Source: CBDCZY01 sp965224745
Lineage (GTDB): Bacteria > Pseudomonadota > Gammaproteobacteria > Methylococcales > Methylomonadaceae
Assembly: GCA_965224745.1 (NCBI GenBank)
Contig: CBDCZY010000002.1
Location: 620,001 to 684,000, forward strand
Direction: 5' to 3'
DNA: 64,000 bases
The notes under the pieces were generated by a model. The model was not told the DNA's origin and did no database searches. It saw only the letters and a list, made by a program, of their open reading frames with translations. A program made the translations under genes and the position numbers. Numbering within the stretch: the stretch's first letter is position 1; each line of letters opens with the position of its first letter. Positions 34,402-43,304 of this stretch are shown piece after piece.

Positions 34402-35868
34402 ATGAGGAACTTACCAGCAAAGCTTTATCGTTCGAAACAAGTCAAAGAATTAGATAGAACGGCGACTGAAGATAACGGCATCTCAGCTATTGTATTAATG
34501 CGACGAGCTGGCGAAGCGGCCTTTAAACAATTGCAAGAAACATTTCCCAAAGCAACCACTGTCGCTATCTTCTGTGGACAAGGGAATAATGGAGGAGATG
34601 GCTATATTGTCGCAAAAGCAGCCCTGGCTGCCGGCATGAAAGTTCAGGTCTTTTCTGTTGCCCCAGTCGATGAGTTACATGGAACTGCATTAGCAGCTTG
34701 TGAAGAATTGATTGCCAGAGGGGGCGTTATTATCCCATATACCTCAAATTTAGAGTTTGACGCTGATGTAGCAGTTGATGCCCTACTTGGTATGGGCTTA
34801 GATCGAGACGTTACCGGCTTATATGCTGAAGTGATAAAACGCATAAACAACAAACGAGTGAGAGTAATGTCATTAGATATTCCTTCGGGTATAGATGCTG
34901 ATACAGGAAACGTCAGAGGGATCGCTATCAAGGCCGATATTACCATTTCCTTTGTTGGACTGAAACAAGGTCTATTTACTGGCGATGCGGTCGATCATTG
35001 CGGCTTTATCAGTTTTGATGATCTGGGCATACCTAACGACGTCTACGAAAAAACACCTCACTCTACGCTTAAGATCGATCGACCTTTTTTTTCGAAACGT
35101 CAATCCAATACTCATAAAGGGCAATATGGACATGTATTAGTGATTGGCGGCGACCATGGATTCACCGGCGCAGCTCGGATGGCTGCCAATGCAGCTGCAA
35201 GAGTAGGAGCTGGACTCGTCAGTATTGCTACCCGTGAAAAACATGCCCCTTTCATTAATTTAGACCGCCCTGAGTTAATGAGTCATGGTGTGGAAAGTGA
35301 GGCGGATTTGGCGCCTTTGATCGAAAAAGCATCTGTGATAGTCATCGGCCCAGGGTTAGGTCTTGATGACTGGGGCTCAAAGATGTTTTATAGTTTAGTG
35401 GGTTGTGAAAAACCTATGATTATAGACGCCGATGCCTTAACCGCCTTATCCAAAGAAAGCTATGAGAATGACAAATGGATACTTACCCCCCATCCTGGCG
35501 AAGCAGCAAGACTCCTAAGCCAAGAAACAACCGAAATTGAAAGTGATAGATTCCTTGCAGCCAGAAAAATACAGCAGAAATTTGGTGGTGTCTGTGTGTT
35601 GAAAGGAGCAGGAACTCTAGTAGATGATGGCCAAAATACCTATTTATGTTCAACCGGCAACCCGGGCATGTCTAGCGGTGGAATGGGTGATGTTTTAGCC
35701 GGAATTTTAGCTGGATTAGTAGCGCAAGACTATGGTTTGAGCAGATCCAGTCAAATGGGAACATATATTCATGGCCTTGCTGGAGATAAAGCCGGCGTAA
35801 AAGGCCAACGGGGTATGTTGGCAAGTGATTTAATGACCCATCTTAGAACCATTGTAAATAATCTTTGA
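34402..35868 (+). CDS. nnr: Bifunctional NAD(P)H-hydrate epimerase / ADP-dependent hydratase
   Basis: Repairs damaged NADH and NADPH hydrates. The N-terminal YjeF_N epimerase domain (about residues 1-210) has FCGQGNNGGDGYIVAKAAL and the active-site region LDIPSGIDADTGNV. The C-terminal ribokinase-like domain (about 230-485) has YGHVLVIGGDHGFTGAARMA, VIGPGLGLDDW, MIIDADALTAL, WILTPHPGEAARLL and CSTGNPGMSSGGMGDVLAG. The 488-residue fusion is standard for bacteria. Its stop overlaps the tsaE start by four bases. Confidence 0.96.
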   Translation: MRNLPAKLYRSKQVKELDRTATEDNGISAIVLMRRAGEAAFKQLQETFPKATTVAIFCGQGNNGGDGYIVAKAALAAGMKVQVFSVAPVDELHGTALAACEELIARGGVIIPYTSNLEFDADVAVDALLGMGLDRDVTGLYAEVIKRINNKRVRVMSLDIPSGIDADTGNVRGIAIKADITISFVGLKQGLFTGDAVDHCGFISFDDLGIPNDVYEKTPHSTLKIDRPFFSKRQSNTHKGQYGHVLVIGGDHGFTGAARMAANAAARVGAGLVSIATREKHAPFINLDRPELMSHGVESEADLAPLIEKASVIVIGPGLGLDDWGSKMFYSLVGCEKPMIIDADALTALSKESYENDKWILTPHPGEAARLLSQETTEIESDRFLAARKIQQKFGGVCVLKGAGTLVDDGQNTYLCSTGNPGMSSGGMGDVLAGILAGLVAQDYGLSRSSQMGTYIHGLAGDKAGVKGQRGMLASDLMTHLRTIVNNL

Positions 35869-36323
35869 AAATAAAACTAACTTCAGAAAATGAGACTAAG
35901 CAATTTGGTGCCGCTCTATTTCAGGCTATTCGATCGCCCTATCTAATATTTCTACAAGGTAATTTAGGGGCTGGTAAAACAACTTTAGCATCAGGCTTCA
36001 TACAAGCATCAGAATATAAAGGTGCCGTAAAAAGCCCAACATATACTATTGTTGAAGAATACCAGGCTCATGGAAAAAATATCTATCATTTTGATTTATA
36101 TAGACTCTCTGACCCAGAAGAGCTTGAATGGATTGGCTTTAAAGATTATTTGGATAGCGATAGTATTTGCTTGGTTGAATGGCCAGAAAAAGGTACTGGT
36201 TTTTTACCTCAACCTGATCTTATTTTACTACTAACGGTATGCGACGAAGGGCGTCAGGTAGTCATTAATGCCAGAAATAGTGAAATTGGCAAAGCCTTAA
36301 GTACCTTGCAAGCAAAATATTAA
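35865..36323 (+). CDS. tsaE: tRNA t6A-modification ATPase TsaE
   Basis: P-loop ATPase of the TsaB-TsaD-TsaE complex that makes threonylcarbamoyl-adenosine in tRNA. Walker A is FLQGNLGAGKTTLASGF (about residues 30-46), followed by KSPTYTIVEEY and the FDLYRL switch-like motif, then CLVEWPEKG. Full length at 152 residues. The start is a TTG in TTGA overlapping the nnr stop; no nearer ATG fits the family N-terminus. Part of the nnr-tsaE-amiC transcript. Confidence 0.95.
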   Translation: MKIKLTSENETKQFGAALFQAIRSPYLIFLQGNLGAGKTTLASGFIQASEYKGAVKSPTYTIVEEYQAHGKNIYHFDLYRLSDPEELEWIGFKDYLDSDSICLVEWPEKGTGFLPQPDLILLLTVCDEGRQVVINARNSEIGKALSTLQAKY

Positions 36324-36390
36324 CCATGTATCGTGCAAAAACAACAATTTAATTGTATAATTTAAAGCTAAATATAGCTTGGATTTTTGC

Positions 36391-37746
36391 ATGAGGGTAA
36401 TTTTTGTACTTTTCGCTGTAGTTGCTTACTTATATCATGCCTCATCGTCAGCAGATGAAGCGAATGTCAGCGCGTCTAGATATAAAACAACCAGTGACTA
36501 TAGTCGCTTCATATTAGATATTGTTGGCAAACCCAACCATCAGGTTTTCACGCTAAAAAAACCGGACAGACTTGTCATTGACTTGGTCGCAACCCGCTTA
36601 ACCAGAAGCATCCTAAATCCACCGAAAAACCATCCAGTTTTTAAAGAAATTCGTTATAGCAGTGGGCGCAAAAAAGATTTGCGCATTGTTGTTGATCTTA
36701 AACATACCATTCATCACAAAACCTACTGGACAACTCCGAATGAATCGGGGAAACGTCAATTTGTTGTGGAACTCAAAGAACCCACCACTGAGAAAAAACC
36801 CAAGCCTCAAACCAAGGTAAAACAACAAAGGACACTAACACCAAAGAAAAAGCCAGCCGCGCCCAGAATCGTTGATCATCGCTCAAAGCAACCAAAAATA
36901 ATAGCTATCGATGCAGGACACGGTGGAGCTGATTCGGGCGCATTAGGAAGTGCAGGGTCAAAAGAAAAAAATGTTACCCTGCAAATTGCGCGTCGTTTAG
37001 AGAGAATTGTACAAATTCATCCCAGGTTTAATCCGTTAATGATTCGAAAAGACGATTCATTTGTCGACTTGAAAAAAAGAAGAGACATAGCGAGAAAGGG
37101 TAACGCAGATTTGTTCATTTCAATACACGCAGACGCCTTTAAACTGCCTAATGCTAGAGGCGCTTCGGTGTTTACTTTGTCTGAAGCGGGTGCAACCTCA
37201 GTCGCTGCTCAATGGCTAGCTGACAATGAAAACAAACCCTATTTAATGGGGGGCGTCACACTAGGTGATAAAGAAGATCAGTTACGAAAAGTATTGGTGG
37301 ATCTTTCGCAAACCGCTAGTCAGGAAGCCAGCGACAATATTGCAGGCAATCTTATTAAGAATATTGGCCAAGTTACCAGGTTACATAACAAAAAAGTGCA
37401 AAAAGCCAGGTTTGTAGTACTAAAATCGCCAGATATTCCGTCAATCTTAGTTGAGACTGCTTTTATTTCTAACCCTAATGAGGAGAAAAATCTGCGCAGC
37501 AGGGTTTATCAGGAGAAAATTGCTCATGCTATTTTTGATGGTATATTGGACTATTACAATGTGACTGATGTCCCTGCAATCATAACGGCTGATGGCAAAA
37601 AACATGTTATTGCCAAAGGTGAAACCTTATCAGGCATTGCGCAAAAATATGGAATTTCTACTCGGCTATTACTTCAATCAAACAAAATACTATTTTCCGA
37701 TAGCATTATCGCTGGTCAAACACTAACAATTCCAGAAGATAGCTAA
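36391..37746 (+). CDS. amiC: N-acetylmuramoyl-L-alanine amidase with AMIN and LysM domains
   Basis: Periplasmic zinc amidase that cleaves the stem peptide from murein to separate daughter cells. A signal peptide (MRVIFVLFAVVAYLYHASSS) is followed by an AMIN domain (about residues 30-130), a basic Lys/Pro/Thr linker (about 135-165), the Amidase_3 domain (IIAIDAGHGGADSGALG near 173 and SILVETAFISNPNEEKNLR near 350, giving Zn His and catalytic Glu), and a C-terminal LysM (GETLSGIAQKYGISTRLL). The open frame extends four codons upstream to a TTG; ATG at 36391 gives a proper signal peptide. amiB is equally apt as a name. Confidence 0.93.
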   Translation: MRVIFVLFAVVAYLYHASSSADEANVSASRYKTTSDYSRFILDIVGKPNHQVFTLKKPDRLVIDLVATRLTRSILNPPKNHPVFKEIRYSSGRKKDLRIVVDLKHTIHHKTYWTTPNESGKRQFVVELKEPTTEKKPKPQTKVKQQRTLTPKKKPAAPRIVDHRSKQPKIIAIDAGHGGADSGALGSAGSKEKNVTLQIARRLERIVQIHPRFNPLMIRKDDSFVDLKKRRDIARKGNADLFISIHADAFKLPNARGASVFTLSEAGATSVAAQWLADNENKPYLMGGVTLGDKEDQLRKVLVDLSQTASQEASDNIAGNLIKNIGQVTRLHNKKVQKARFVVLKSPDIPSILVETAFISNPNEEKNLRSRVYQEKIAHAIFDGILDYYNVTDVPAIITADGKKHVIAKGETLSGIAQKYGISTRLLLQSNKILFSDSIIAGQTLTIPEDS

Positions 37747-37783
37747 CTGGCAAGGTAAAAACGACTCAACCAACTAATTTCAC

Positions 37784-37869
37784 AAGGAACCAGAATTAAA
37801 TCCCCTCCAGAAAAGAAATGGAACTATAAAGACAAGTCAGCTACGGGGATTATTTACTAGCGGTTCCTT
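37784..37869. repeat. Nested inverted repeat between amiC and lpxH
   Basis: AAGGAACC (37784-37791) pairs with GGTTCCTT (37862-37869), and inside it AATCCCC (37799-37805) pairs with GGGGATT (37845-37851). The result is an 86-base palindromic element between convergent genes that overlaps the last codon of lpxH. Without a T-run it is not a classical terminator, though it could stop or stabilise both transcripts. Confidence 0.6.
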
Positions 37870-38593
37870 AGCATTTGTGAAAAGAAAATTCCTCACCCCG
37901 CAAAACTAAAACCTCACAAGTTGTTTGAGACCACTCAGGGAGCACTATCCTAGTCAGTTTTTTGTCGTTTAGCAGTACTTCATGGATGCCCTGTCTATGG
38001 GTATGACCATGAATAAGATAGTCGGCTTGATATTGTTGCATCGTAGTAGCTACTGTGCTTTGGTTAACATCCATAATCATCTGCTCTTGGTCACGTTTGT
38101 GTAAATAACTTTTGAAACGATACCAGCGAGCAGCGAGTAATCTTATCAATAAAGGCTTCGACAATACGTTTTGCTGCCACCCAAGGCTCCTGGATTTGTT
38201 TCTAAAGGCTTGGTACGCGATATCGTCGGTGCACAATAAATCACCATGCATAAGCAGAATACTCTTCCCATATAGATTAATCATATGGTGATCTTCAACC
38301 AACCGAACCCCAGTATCGGCACAAAATTTTTCTCCGATTAAAAAATCGCGATTTCCATGTTGCAAATAAACCGTGACACCTTCTTCTGTTAATCGTTGTA
38401 ATGCTTGTTTAACAGTCTTAATAGGTGGGGTTTGATCATCATCACCTACCCAAGTATCAAAAAAATCACCCAAGATATAAAGCGTTTCTGCTTGTGACGC
38501 TCGCTGTTTAAGAAAGGTTAAGAAACGCTGAGTGATATAAGGCTTTTCTATCGTTAAGTGAAGGTCGGATATGAACAGCGTTTCTTTAACCAC
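37868..38593 (-). CDS. lpxH: UDP-2,3-diacylglucosamine diphosphatase
   Basis: Peripheral membrane metallophosphoesterase that makes lipid X in lipid A synthesis. All calcineurin-like motifs are present: ISDLHL near residue 9, LGDFFDTWVGDDD near 41, HGNRDFLIG near 79, LMHGDLLCTDD near 113 and IHGHTHRQG near 195. The 241-residue length is normal. It is followed closely on the same strand by nothing, ending at a palindrome, and is preceded by the peptidyl-prolyl isomerase gene seven bases away, so the two are probably one unit. Direct evidence of a lipid A outer membrane. Confidence 0.95.
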   Translation of the reverse strand: MVKETLFISDLHLTIEKPYITQRFLTFLKQRASQAETLYILGDFFDTWVGDDDQTPPIKTVKQALQRLTEEGVTVYLQHGNRDFLIGEKFCADTGVRLVEDHHMINLYGKSILLMHGDLLCTDDIAYQAFRNKSRSLGWQQNVLSKPLLIRLLAARWYRFKSYLHKRDQEQMIMDVNQSTVATTMQQYQADYLIHGHTHRQGIHEVLLNDKKLTRIVLPEWSQTTCEVLVLRGEEFSFHKC

Positions 38594-38599
38594 TTAAAA

Positions 38600-39181
38600 T
38601 TATTGCAAGACCTCAGCTTTTTTTACTACGATATCGGTTTTTGGTACATCTTGATGCATCCCACGGTTACCTGTAGGCTGCTTTGCCATCTCGTCAACAA
38701 TGTCCATACCTTCGATTACTTTACCAAACACGGCGTAACCCCAGCCCTGAGACGTAGAACCTGTATAGTTTAAAGCGCCGTTGTCATTGTAATTAATAAA
38801 AAATTGAGCAGTCGCTGAATTTGGCTCGTTGGTTCTGGCCATAGCCAAGGTACCACGCTCGTTTTTAAGTCCATTATCGGCTTCATTTTTGATTGGCTCG
38901 TGGGTTTTTTTTTGCTCGAATTTAGAGTCAAACCCACCCCCTTGAGCCATAAACCCAGGGATCACCCGATGAAAAATCGAGTCATCATAGAAACCTTCCT
39001 TTACATAAGTTAAAAAATTACTAGCACTAACGGGTGCTTTTTCCTGATTAAGTTCGATGACAAAGTCACCCAATGATGTGGTAAATTTAACTTTGGTTTG
39101 AGCTTCTGACATTTTTTTATCCTGTGCGAAAGAAAGCGTTGACGACATTGTGAGCATCAAAACGATTATGAATAGACGCAT
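38600..39181 (-). CDS. ppiA: Exported cyclophilin-type peptidyl-prolyl isomerase
   Basis: Catalyses cis-trans isomerisation of prolyl bonds. A signal peptide (MRLFIIVLMLTMSSTLSFA) directs it to the periplasm, so ppiA is more fitting than ppiB. Cyclophilin motifs are VSASNFLTYVKEGFYDDSIF, HRVIPGFMAQGGG with the catalytic Arg, and MARTNEPNSATAQFFIN. The 193-residue length is standard. ATG at 39181 follows AAGGAGAAC, a good ribosome binding site. It is divergent from cysS, the usual arrangement ppi-cysS with lpxH behind. Confidence 0.93.
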   Translation of the reverse strand: MRLFIIVLMLTMSSTLSFAQDKKMSEAQTKVKFTTSLGDFVIELNQEKAPVSASNFLTYVKEGFYDDSIFHRVIPGFMAQGGGFDSKFEQKKTHEPIKNEADNGLKNERGTLAMARTNEPNSATAQFFINYNDNGALNYTGSTSQGWGYAVFGKVIEGMDIVDEMAKQPTGNRGMHQDVPKTDIVVKKAEVLQ

Positions 39182-39388
39182 GAGTTCTCCTTAAAACAAA
39201 TGCAAAAGATAAAGTTTATTGGTTTTTCTCTTGAAAGAGAAGTCTTGATTTTGCTACCGTGCAAATCATATTTGAATAAAGAAACTTTCAATATATAGGT
39301 AACAGAATATTAGAATATGCTGCTACGCCTCATACATTAGCAACAACTTGGTTGCAATATCTCGCCTTTTATTTACCGCCAGCACACC

Positions 39389-40789
39389 ATGCTTAAAATT
39401 TATAATACCCTAACTCGTCAAAAACAAGTCTTTAAACCCATACAACCTGGCAAAATAGGTATGTATGTTTGCGGCATGACTGTATACGATTATTGCCATA
39501 TTGGGCACGCTCGCGTCTTGATAGTCTTCGATACAGTCGCTCGTCACTTGAGGTATTCAGGCTATAAATTGACTTATGTCCGCAATATTACCGACATAGA
39601 CGATAAGATTATCCAACGAGCCAAGCAGAATAAAGAAACATACCAACAACTCACCCAGCGTTTTATAGACGCTATGCATGAAGACGAGCAAGCACTTCAT
39701 GTTTTACCACCTGATCAAGAACCAAAAGCTACGACATCCATCGAATCGATTTTAGACATGATCAGCGCTTTAATCGATAAGGGGTTAGCCTACCAAGGTT
39801 CGAATGGTGATATTTTTTACTCGGTCGAAAAATTTGAAAATTATGGCCAGCTTTCTGGAAAGAACTTGGCAGATCTGCAAGCAGGTGAGCGTGTAAATGT
39901 TGACCAAGCGAAGCAAAACCCACTGGATTTTGTGCTATGGAAAATGGCTAAACCTGACGAACCCAGTTGGGACTCTCCTTGGGGAGCAGGGCGCCCAGGC
40001 TGGCATATTGAATGTTCAGCCATGTCCACAAAGTGTTTGGGGGATCATTTCGATATTCATGGCGGCGGTATGGACTTGCAATTTCCACATCACGAAAATG
40101 AAATAGCTCAATCCGAGGGTTCGACGGATCAAAAGTTCGTTAATGTATGGATGCATAATGGATTTGTTAGGGTTAATGAAGAAAAAATGTCTAAATCGTT
40201 AGGTAACTTTTTCACTGTCCGTACTGTATTAAAACGCTACCGACCAGAAGTAGTTCGATTTTTTATCCTGTCGAGCCATTATCGAAGTCCGTTAAATTAT
40301 TCTGACGAGCACTTAGATGAAGCGAATGCTGCCTTATCAAGGTTATATAATGCATTAAGGTGCGCCCCAAAAGGAAATGAAGTTAACATGGACGATGACT
40401 ACCAGCAGCGTTTTAAAGAAGCTATGGATGACGATTTCAACACACCGGTTGCGATAGCCGTATTGTTTGATATTGCCAGAGATTTAAATCGTGCAAAGGA
40501 TGCGGAGCCAGATGGGATGGCAGGCCTTGCTGCTACTTTACGCGTACTTGGACTTCAACTGGGCTTGTTGCAAGAAGACCCAGAGATTTTTTTAAAATCG
40601 TCCTGTCACCCTGATGTTGGTATCACCGATGAAGAAATAGTTCGCTTGATAAATGCTCGTTTGGAAGCAAAAACCAACAAAAACTGGGCGCTGGCAGATA
40701 AAATTCGGGATCAGTTAAAAGCTCAGGCAATTGTATTAGAAGACGTCCCTGGTGGAGAAACACAATGGCGGCGAGGTTCAGCTGATTAA
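39389..40789 (+). CDS. cysS: Cysteinyl-tRNA synthetase
   Basis: Class I aminoacyl-tRNA synthetase charging tRNA-Cys. The HIGH-type signature CGMTVYDYCHIGHARV is near residue 28, the Zn ligands include that Cys, GWHIECSAM near 205 and FPHHENEIAQSE near 230, and EEKMSKSLGNFF near 264 is the KMSKS loop. The 466-residue length with a C-terminal anticodon-binding domain (ALADKIRDQLKAQAIVLED) is normal. A monocistronic start with ATG 39389 is likely; the region upstream is a 207-base divergent promoter region shared with the isomerase gene. Confidence 0.97.
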   Translation: MLKIYNTLTRQKQVFKPIQPGKIGMYVCGMTVYDYCHIGHARVLIVFDTVARHLRYSGYKLTYVRNITDIDDKIIQRAKQNKETYQQLTQRFIDAMHEDEQALHVLPPDQEPKATTSIESILDMISALIDKGLAYQGSNGDIFYSVEKFENYGQLSGKNLADLQAGERVNVDQAKQNPLDFVLWKMAKPDEPSWDSPWGAGRPGWHIECSAMSTKCLGDHFDIHGGGMDLQFPHHENEIAQSEGSTDQKFVNVWMHNGFVRVNEEKMSKSLGNFFTVRTVLKRYRPEVVRFFILSSHYRSPLNYSDEHLDEANAALSRLYNALRCAPKGNEVNMDDDYQQRFKEAMDDDFNTPVAIAVLFDIARDLNRAKDAEPDGMAGLAATLRVLGLQLGLLQEDPEIFLKSSCHPDVGITDEEIVRLINARLEAKTNKNWALADKIRDQLKAQAIVLEDVPGGETQWRRGSAD

Positions 40790-40909
40790 CTTAATGCAGT
40801 GAAATTTTTTTTGGATAACTCTATCGCTTGACATAGTTAGCTAGTCTGATTAGTCTAATTTACTTCGATTTTTTATTTATTAGAATTGTATCCAGGAGGA
40901 AATTACACG

Positions 40910-41437
40910 ATGAATAAACCTATAAATGCAGTCGCTTTAGGCATGGTTTCAGCTTTCTTATTTGGTTGTGCAGGCAATTCACCCCAAGGAGAAGATATTT
41001 TAACCAATACCGCCTCTTCAGGTAAATCTGCTGGAATGGCCAGTAAAGTTGGTCAACTAAGTTTAACCGACAATTTGGTAAACCAATTGGGCGTGTCAGA
41101 AACACAAGCCCAGGGGGGTGCAGGTGCCATCATGAAATATGCGAAAAATCGGTTATCACCCAGTGAGTTTTCTGGTGTGTCAGCTGCAGTACCAGGCATG
41201 GATGGTCTATTAGGCGCCGTACCTTCATCTAGTGGTATCGGCGGTAAGGCATTGTCTGCCGCTACCGGCAGCACTGGAGGCCTAGGCGGTACTGCCGAGT
41301 TAGCTTCAACCTTTCAAGACCTAGATTTATCACCCGATATGGTGGGTAAATTTGTGCCAGTGATATCAAATTATGTAAAAACTGCTGGGGGTGATTCAAC
41401 CGCTGCGATTTTACAGTCCGCATTAGGTGGCTTGTAA
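40910..41437 (+). CDS. DUF2780 (VcgC/VcgE-type) lipoprotein
   Basis: Lipoprotein of 175 residues with a short signal peptide and the lipobox LFGC (Cys about residue 19), so it is anchored to a membrane. The rest (LVNQLGVSETQAQGGAGAIM and MDGLLGAVPSS, then VPVISNYVKTAGGDSTAAIL) matches the pattern of DUF2780 proteins, which have an unknown function. The ATG at 40910 has AGGAGGA nine bases upstream; an in-frame upstream start at 40886 is not supported. Gly/Ala/Ser-rich composition. Convergent with the GH57 gene and separated from it by a perfect hairpin. Confidence 0.82.
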   Translation: MNKPINAVALGMVSAFLFGCAGNSPQGEDILTNTASSGKSAGMASKVGQLSLTDNLVNQLGVSETQAQGGAGAIMKYAKNRLSPSEFSGVSAAVPGMDGLLGAVPSSSGIGGKALSAATGSTGGLGGTAELASTFQDLDLSPDMVGKFVPVISNYVKTAGGDSTAAILQSALGGL

Positions 41438-41504
41438 TACCATTACAAGGTTGCATATGTAAAATATTCTATAGTTAGTTCGGTGTTTAGCTTATAGCAA
41501 AACA

Positions 41505-41542
41505 TTCCACCTACTATTCGTAGTAGCGAATAGTAGGTGGAA
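41505..41542. terminator. Perfect 16-bp hairpin between convergent genes
   Basis: TTCCACCTACTATTCG (41505-41520) and CGAATAGTAGGTGGAA (41527-41542) are perfect inverted repeats around a six-base TAGTAG loop. It lies between the 3' ends of the DUF2780 gene and the GH57 gene, so a two-way transcription stop is plausible even though T-runs are short or absent. It could also be a repeat family member. Confidence 0.6.
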
Positions 41543-41574
41543 ATTGCGTGTCACCAGTCATTAGGAACAAGGTT

Positions 41575-43041
41575 TCAATAATCGTTTTTCAAAATATCTC
41601 GGGTGCGTCGACAAATTTCGCGACCATAATCGGTCCATTGACCTTGCCCCCAATACCGATAGCAACTGGTTTGCGAGCTAAGCAAATGAAATAAGGCATT
41701 GCGAAAGTTATCGCTATTCTTAGAAATACCTTTCTTTAGTGCGACTTGATTGAACAAACTACTGGTTTTTTCCATTTCGCTTAACACATCCTCATAGCCT
41801 TCTACCCATGATAATTCGCCGGTCCAGCTACCGCCCTCCATATGGAAATCATGATTTTCTTGTTTGAGCGTTTCGATCGTGTCATTTAACTTTTTTAAAC
41901 CGCCACCAGGCGTAAAATGTTCCCATATTTGTTTTTGCATTATCGGTTGAACGACTTGGAAATCAGTTTCTTTGATACCTATTGAAAACAGATATTCCAG
42001 ATATTCCGAAACATTAACCATTGGGGATTCAGAGCCAGTACTGCTCCGAGCCACTTCTTGAAATTTAGGAGGAAACTCGTTCATCATAACGCCGCCATTT
42101 TCACCATCAGCGATTTGCGTAACAATGGGTGGAACTGATTTTCCTGCCAACTCCCATCTGTTAAGACCTTGAGCTTCATAATAAGGCTGCATTTGTGCTA
42201 CTAACTTAGTATCGCTGCCTTGCGTTTTGATAATAGCGATAATTTCTGCGCTTTCACCTTTAGAATTTTTACATACCAAACGATGCGGCAGATGTTTTAA
42301 CTCTGAAGAAGCACCCGTTTCAGGCAGTTCAACAGTATGCTCTTGGACCAAGACCCATTGAAAACCACAATCCTTAAGTGTTTTAACAAACTCATAGGCT
42401 ACATCTGGGTGATTCGGCAGGGCCATTTCTGACGGCGAAAAGCCTTTTACCCGCTGCAAAGCTTCTAACCCGAACAAAGCCGCAAAATGATGCTGCCAAG
42501 CCTTGACATGTAACCGGTAATCCTGGGCTGGTGTAGAAGGCGCCACGGCATGCCCCCAAGGGGCGCCTAGCCATTCCACTTTTGGATAATACTGCGGATT
42601 GCAAGTGATATTTTTTAATTCCTCTATCACATCTTGGTGGCCCATTTGCCAAAGACCATGCAGCAATGTACCAGAATATTCCAACATCACTCTCGGACTT
42701 TTTCCTTCGCTGACCAGTTGTGGTATGAGCTCTGCCATACGTCGATAACACCATAGAAAAGCAGGCGCATTATAGTTATCCCCGATATCTTGATGAGCCA
42801 TCATATCTTGCAGATTACCGATAATTTGTGCGGATTGTAGATGATCCCCACCCGCAGGAATTAACGGTTGGTGCATATGTAAAGCGATCGCACAAACACT
42901 ATTTATATGGTCAAAGTCGATGTCACTGTGAGCCAGGTAAGCATCCCCCGGGCTTTGCTTGATAGTTTCTTCTATCAATTGTTCCGAACCGCATATATTT
43001 GGTAGATCATTGATATAAAGGTCTAATGAGTTCATGGTCAA
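41575..43041 (-). CDS. Glycoside hydrolase family 57 protein (long form)
   Basis: GH57-type TIM-barrel protein of 488 residues acting on alpha-glucans. The GH57 opening signature is ALHMHQPLIPAGGDHLQ near residue 52, with MLEYSGTLLHGLWQMG near 128, WLGAPWGHAVAPSTP near 158, VKGFSPSEMALPNHPDVA (putative nucleophile region) near 202, and DGENGGVMMNEFPPKF near 320. Members are alpha-amylases, amylopullulanases, 4-alpha-glucanotransferases or branching enzymes; the sequence does not decide. Last gene of the minus-strand glucan cluster but separated from the previous GH57 gene by a 154-base palindromic element. Confidence 0.87.
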   Translation of the reverse strand: MTMNSLDLYINDLPNICGSEQLIEETIKQSPGDAYLAHSDIDFDHINSVCAIALHMHQPLIPAGGDHLQSAQIIGNLQDMMAHQDIGDNYNAPAFLWCYRRMAELIPQLVSEGKSPRVMLEYSGTLLHGLWQMGHQDVIEELKNITCNPQYYPKVEWLGAPWGHAVAPSTPAQDYRLHVKAWQHHFAALFGLEALQRVKGFSPSEMALPNHPDVAYEFVKTLKDCGFQWVLVQEHTVELPETGASSELKHLPHRLVCKNSKGESAEIIAIIKTQGSDTKLVAQMQPYYEAQGLNRWELAGKSVPPIVTQIADGENGGVMMNEFPPKFQEVARSSTGSESPMVNVSEYLEYLFSIGIKETDFQVVQPIMQKQIWEHFTPGGGLKKLNDTIETLKQENHDFHMEGGSWTGELSWVEGYEDVLSEMEKTSSLFNQVALKKGISKNSDNFRNALFHLLSSQTSCYRYWGQGQWTDYGREICRRTRDILKNDY

Positions 43042-43120
43042 GGTCCCTGATGTTGATGGAATTGAAAAAAGAAAAACTATAAGATCACTAAAATATTATT
43101 CGCATTCAGAATAAAGAGCT

Positions 43121-43274
43121 AGGATGCAATAATATACGAAAGTTTGACGCAGGATTGTTGTTTGTCTTTAAGACGTAGTAACAGGCGCATAGCAAGCTAC
43201 ACAACTGTTACTACAGCGCAGATGACGGACAAACTGACAAGTCAAAATTCGTTTAGTATTGAATACTCGCTCCT
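43121..43274. repeat. Palindromic element, family B copy 1
   Basis: About 154 bases with imperfect terminal repeats (AGGATGC... left, ...CGCTCCT right). The core hairpin (43158-43233) has TTGTTTGTCTT at one end and GACGGACAAA at the other, CAGGCGCATAGCAAGCTAC in the middle and paired GTAACAG/CTGTTAC arms. The core matches 52034-52118 very closely. No ORF. It separates two GH57 genes. Confidence 0.72.
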
Positions 43275-43304
43275 AACTACAGGATTTTGCAAAACAGACA
43301 TTCT

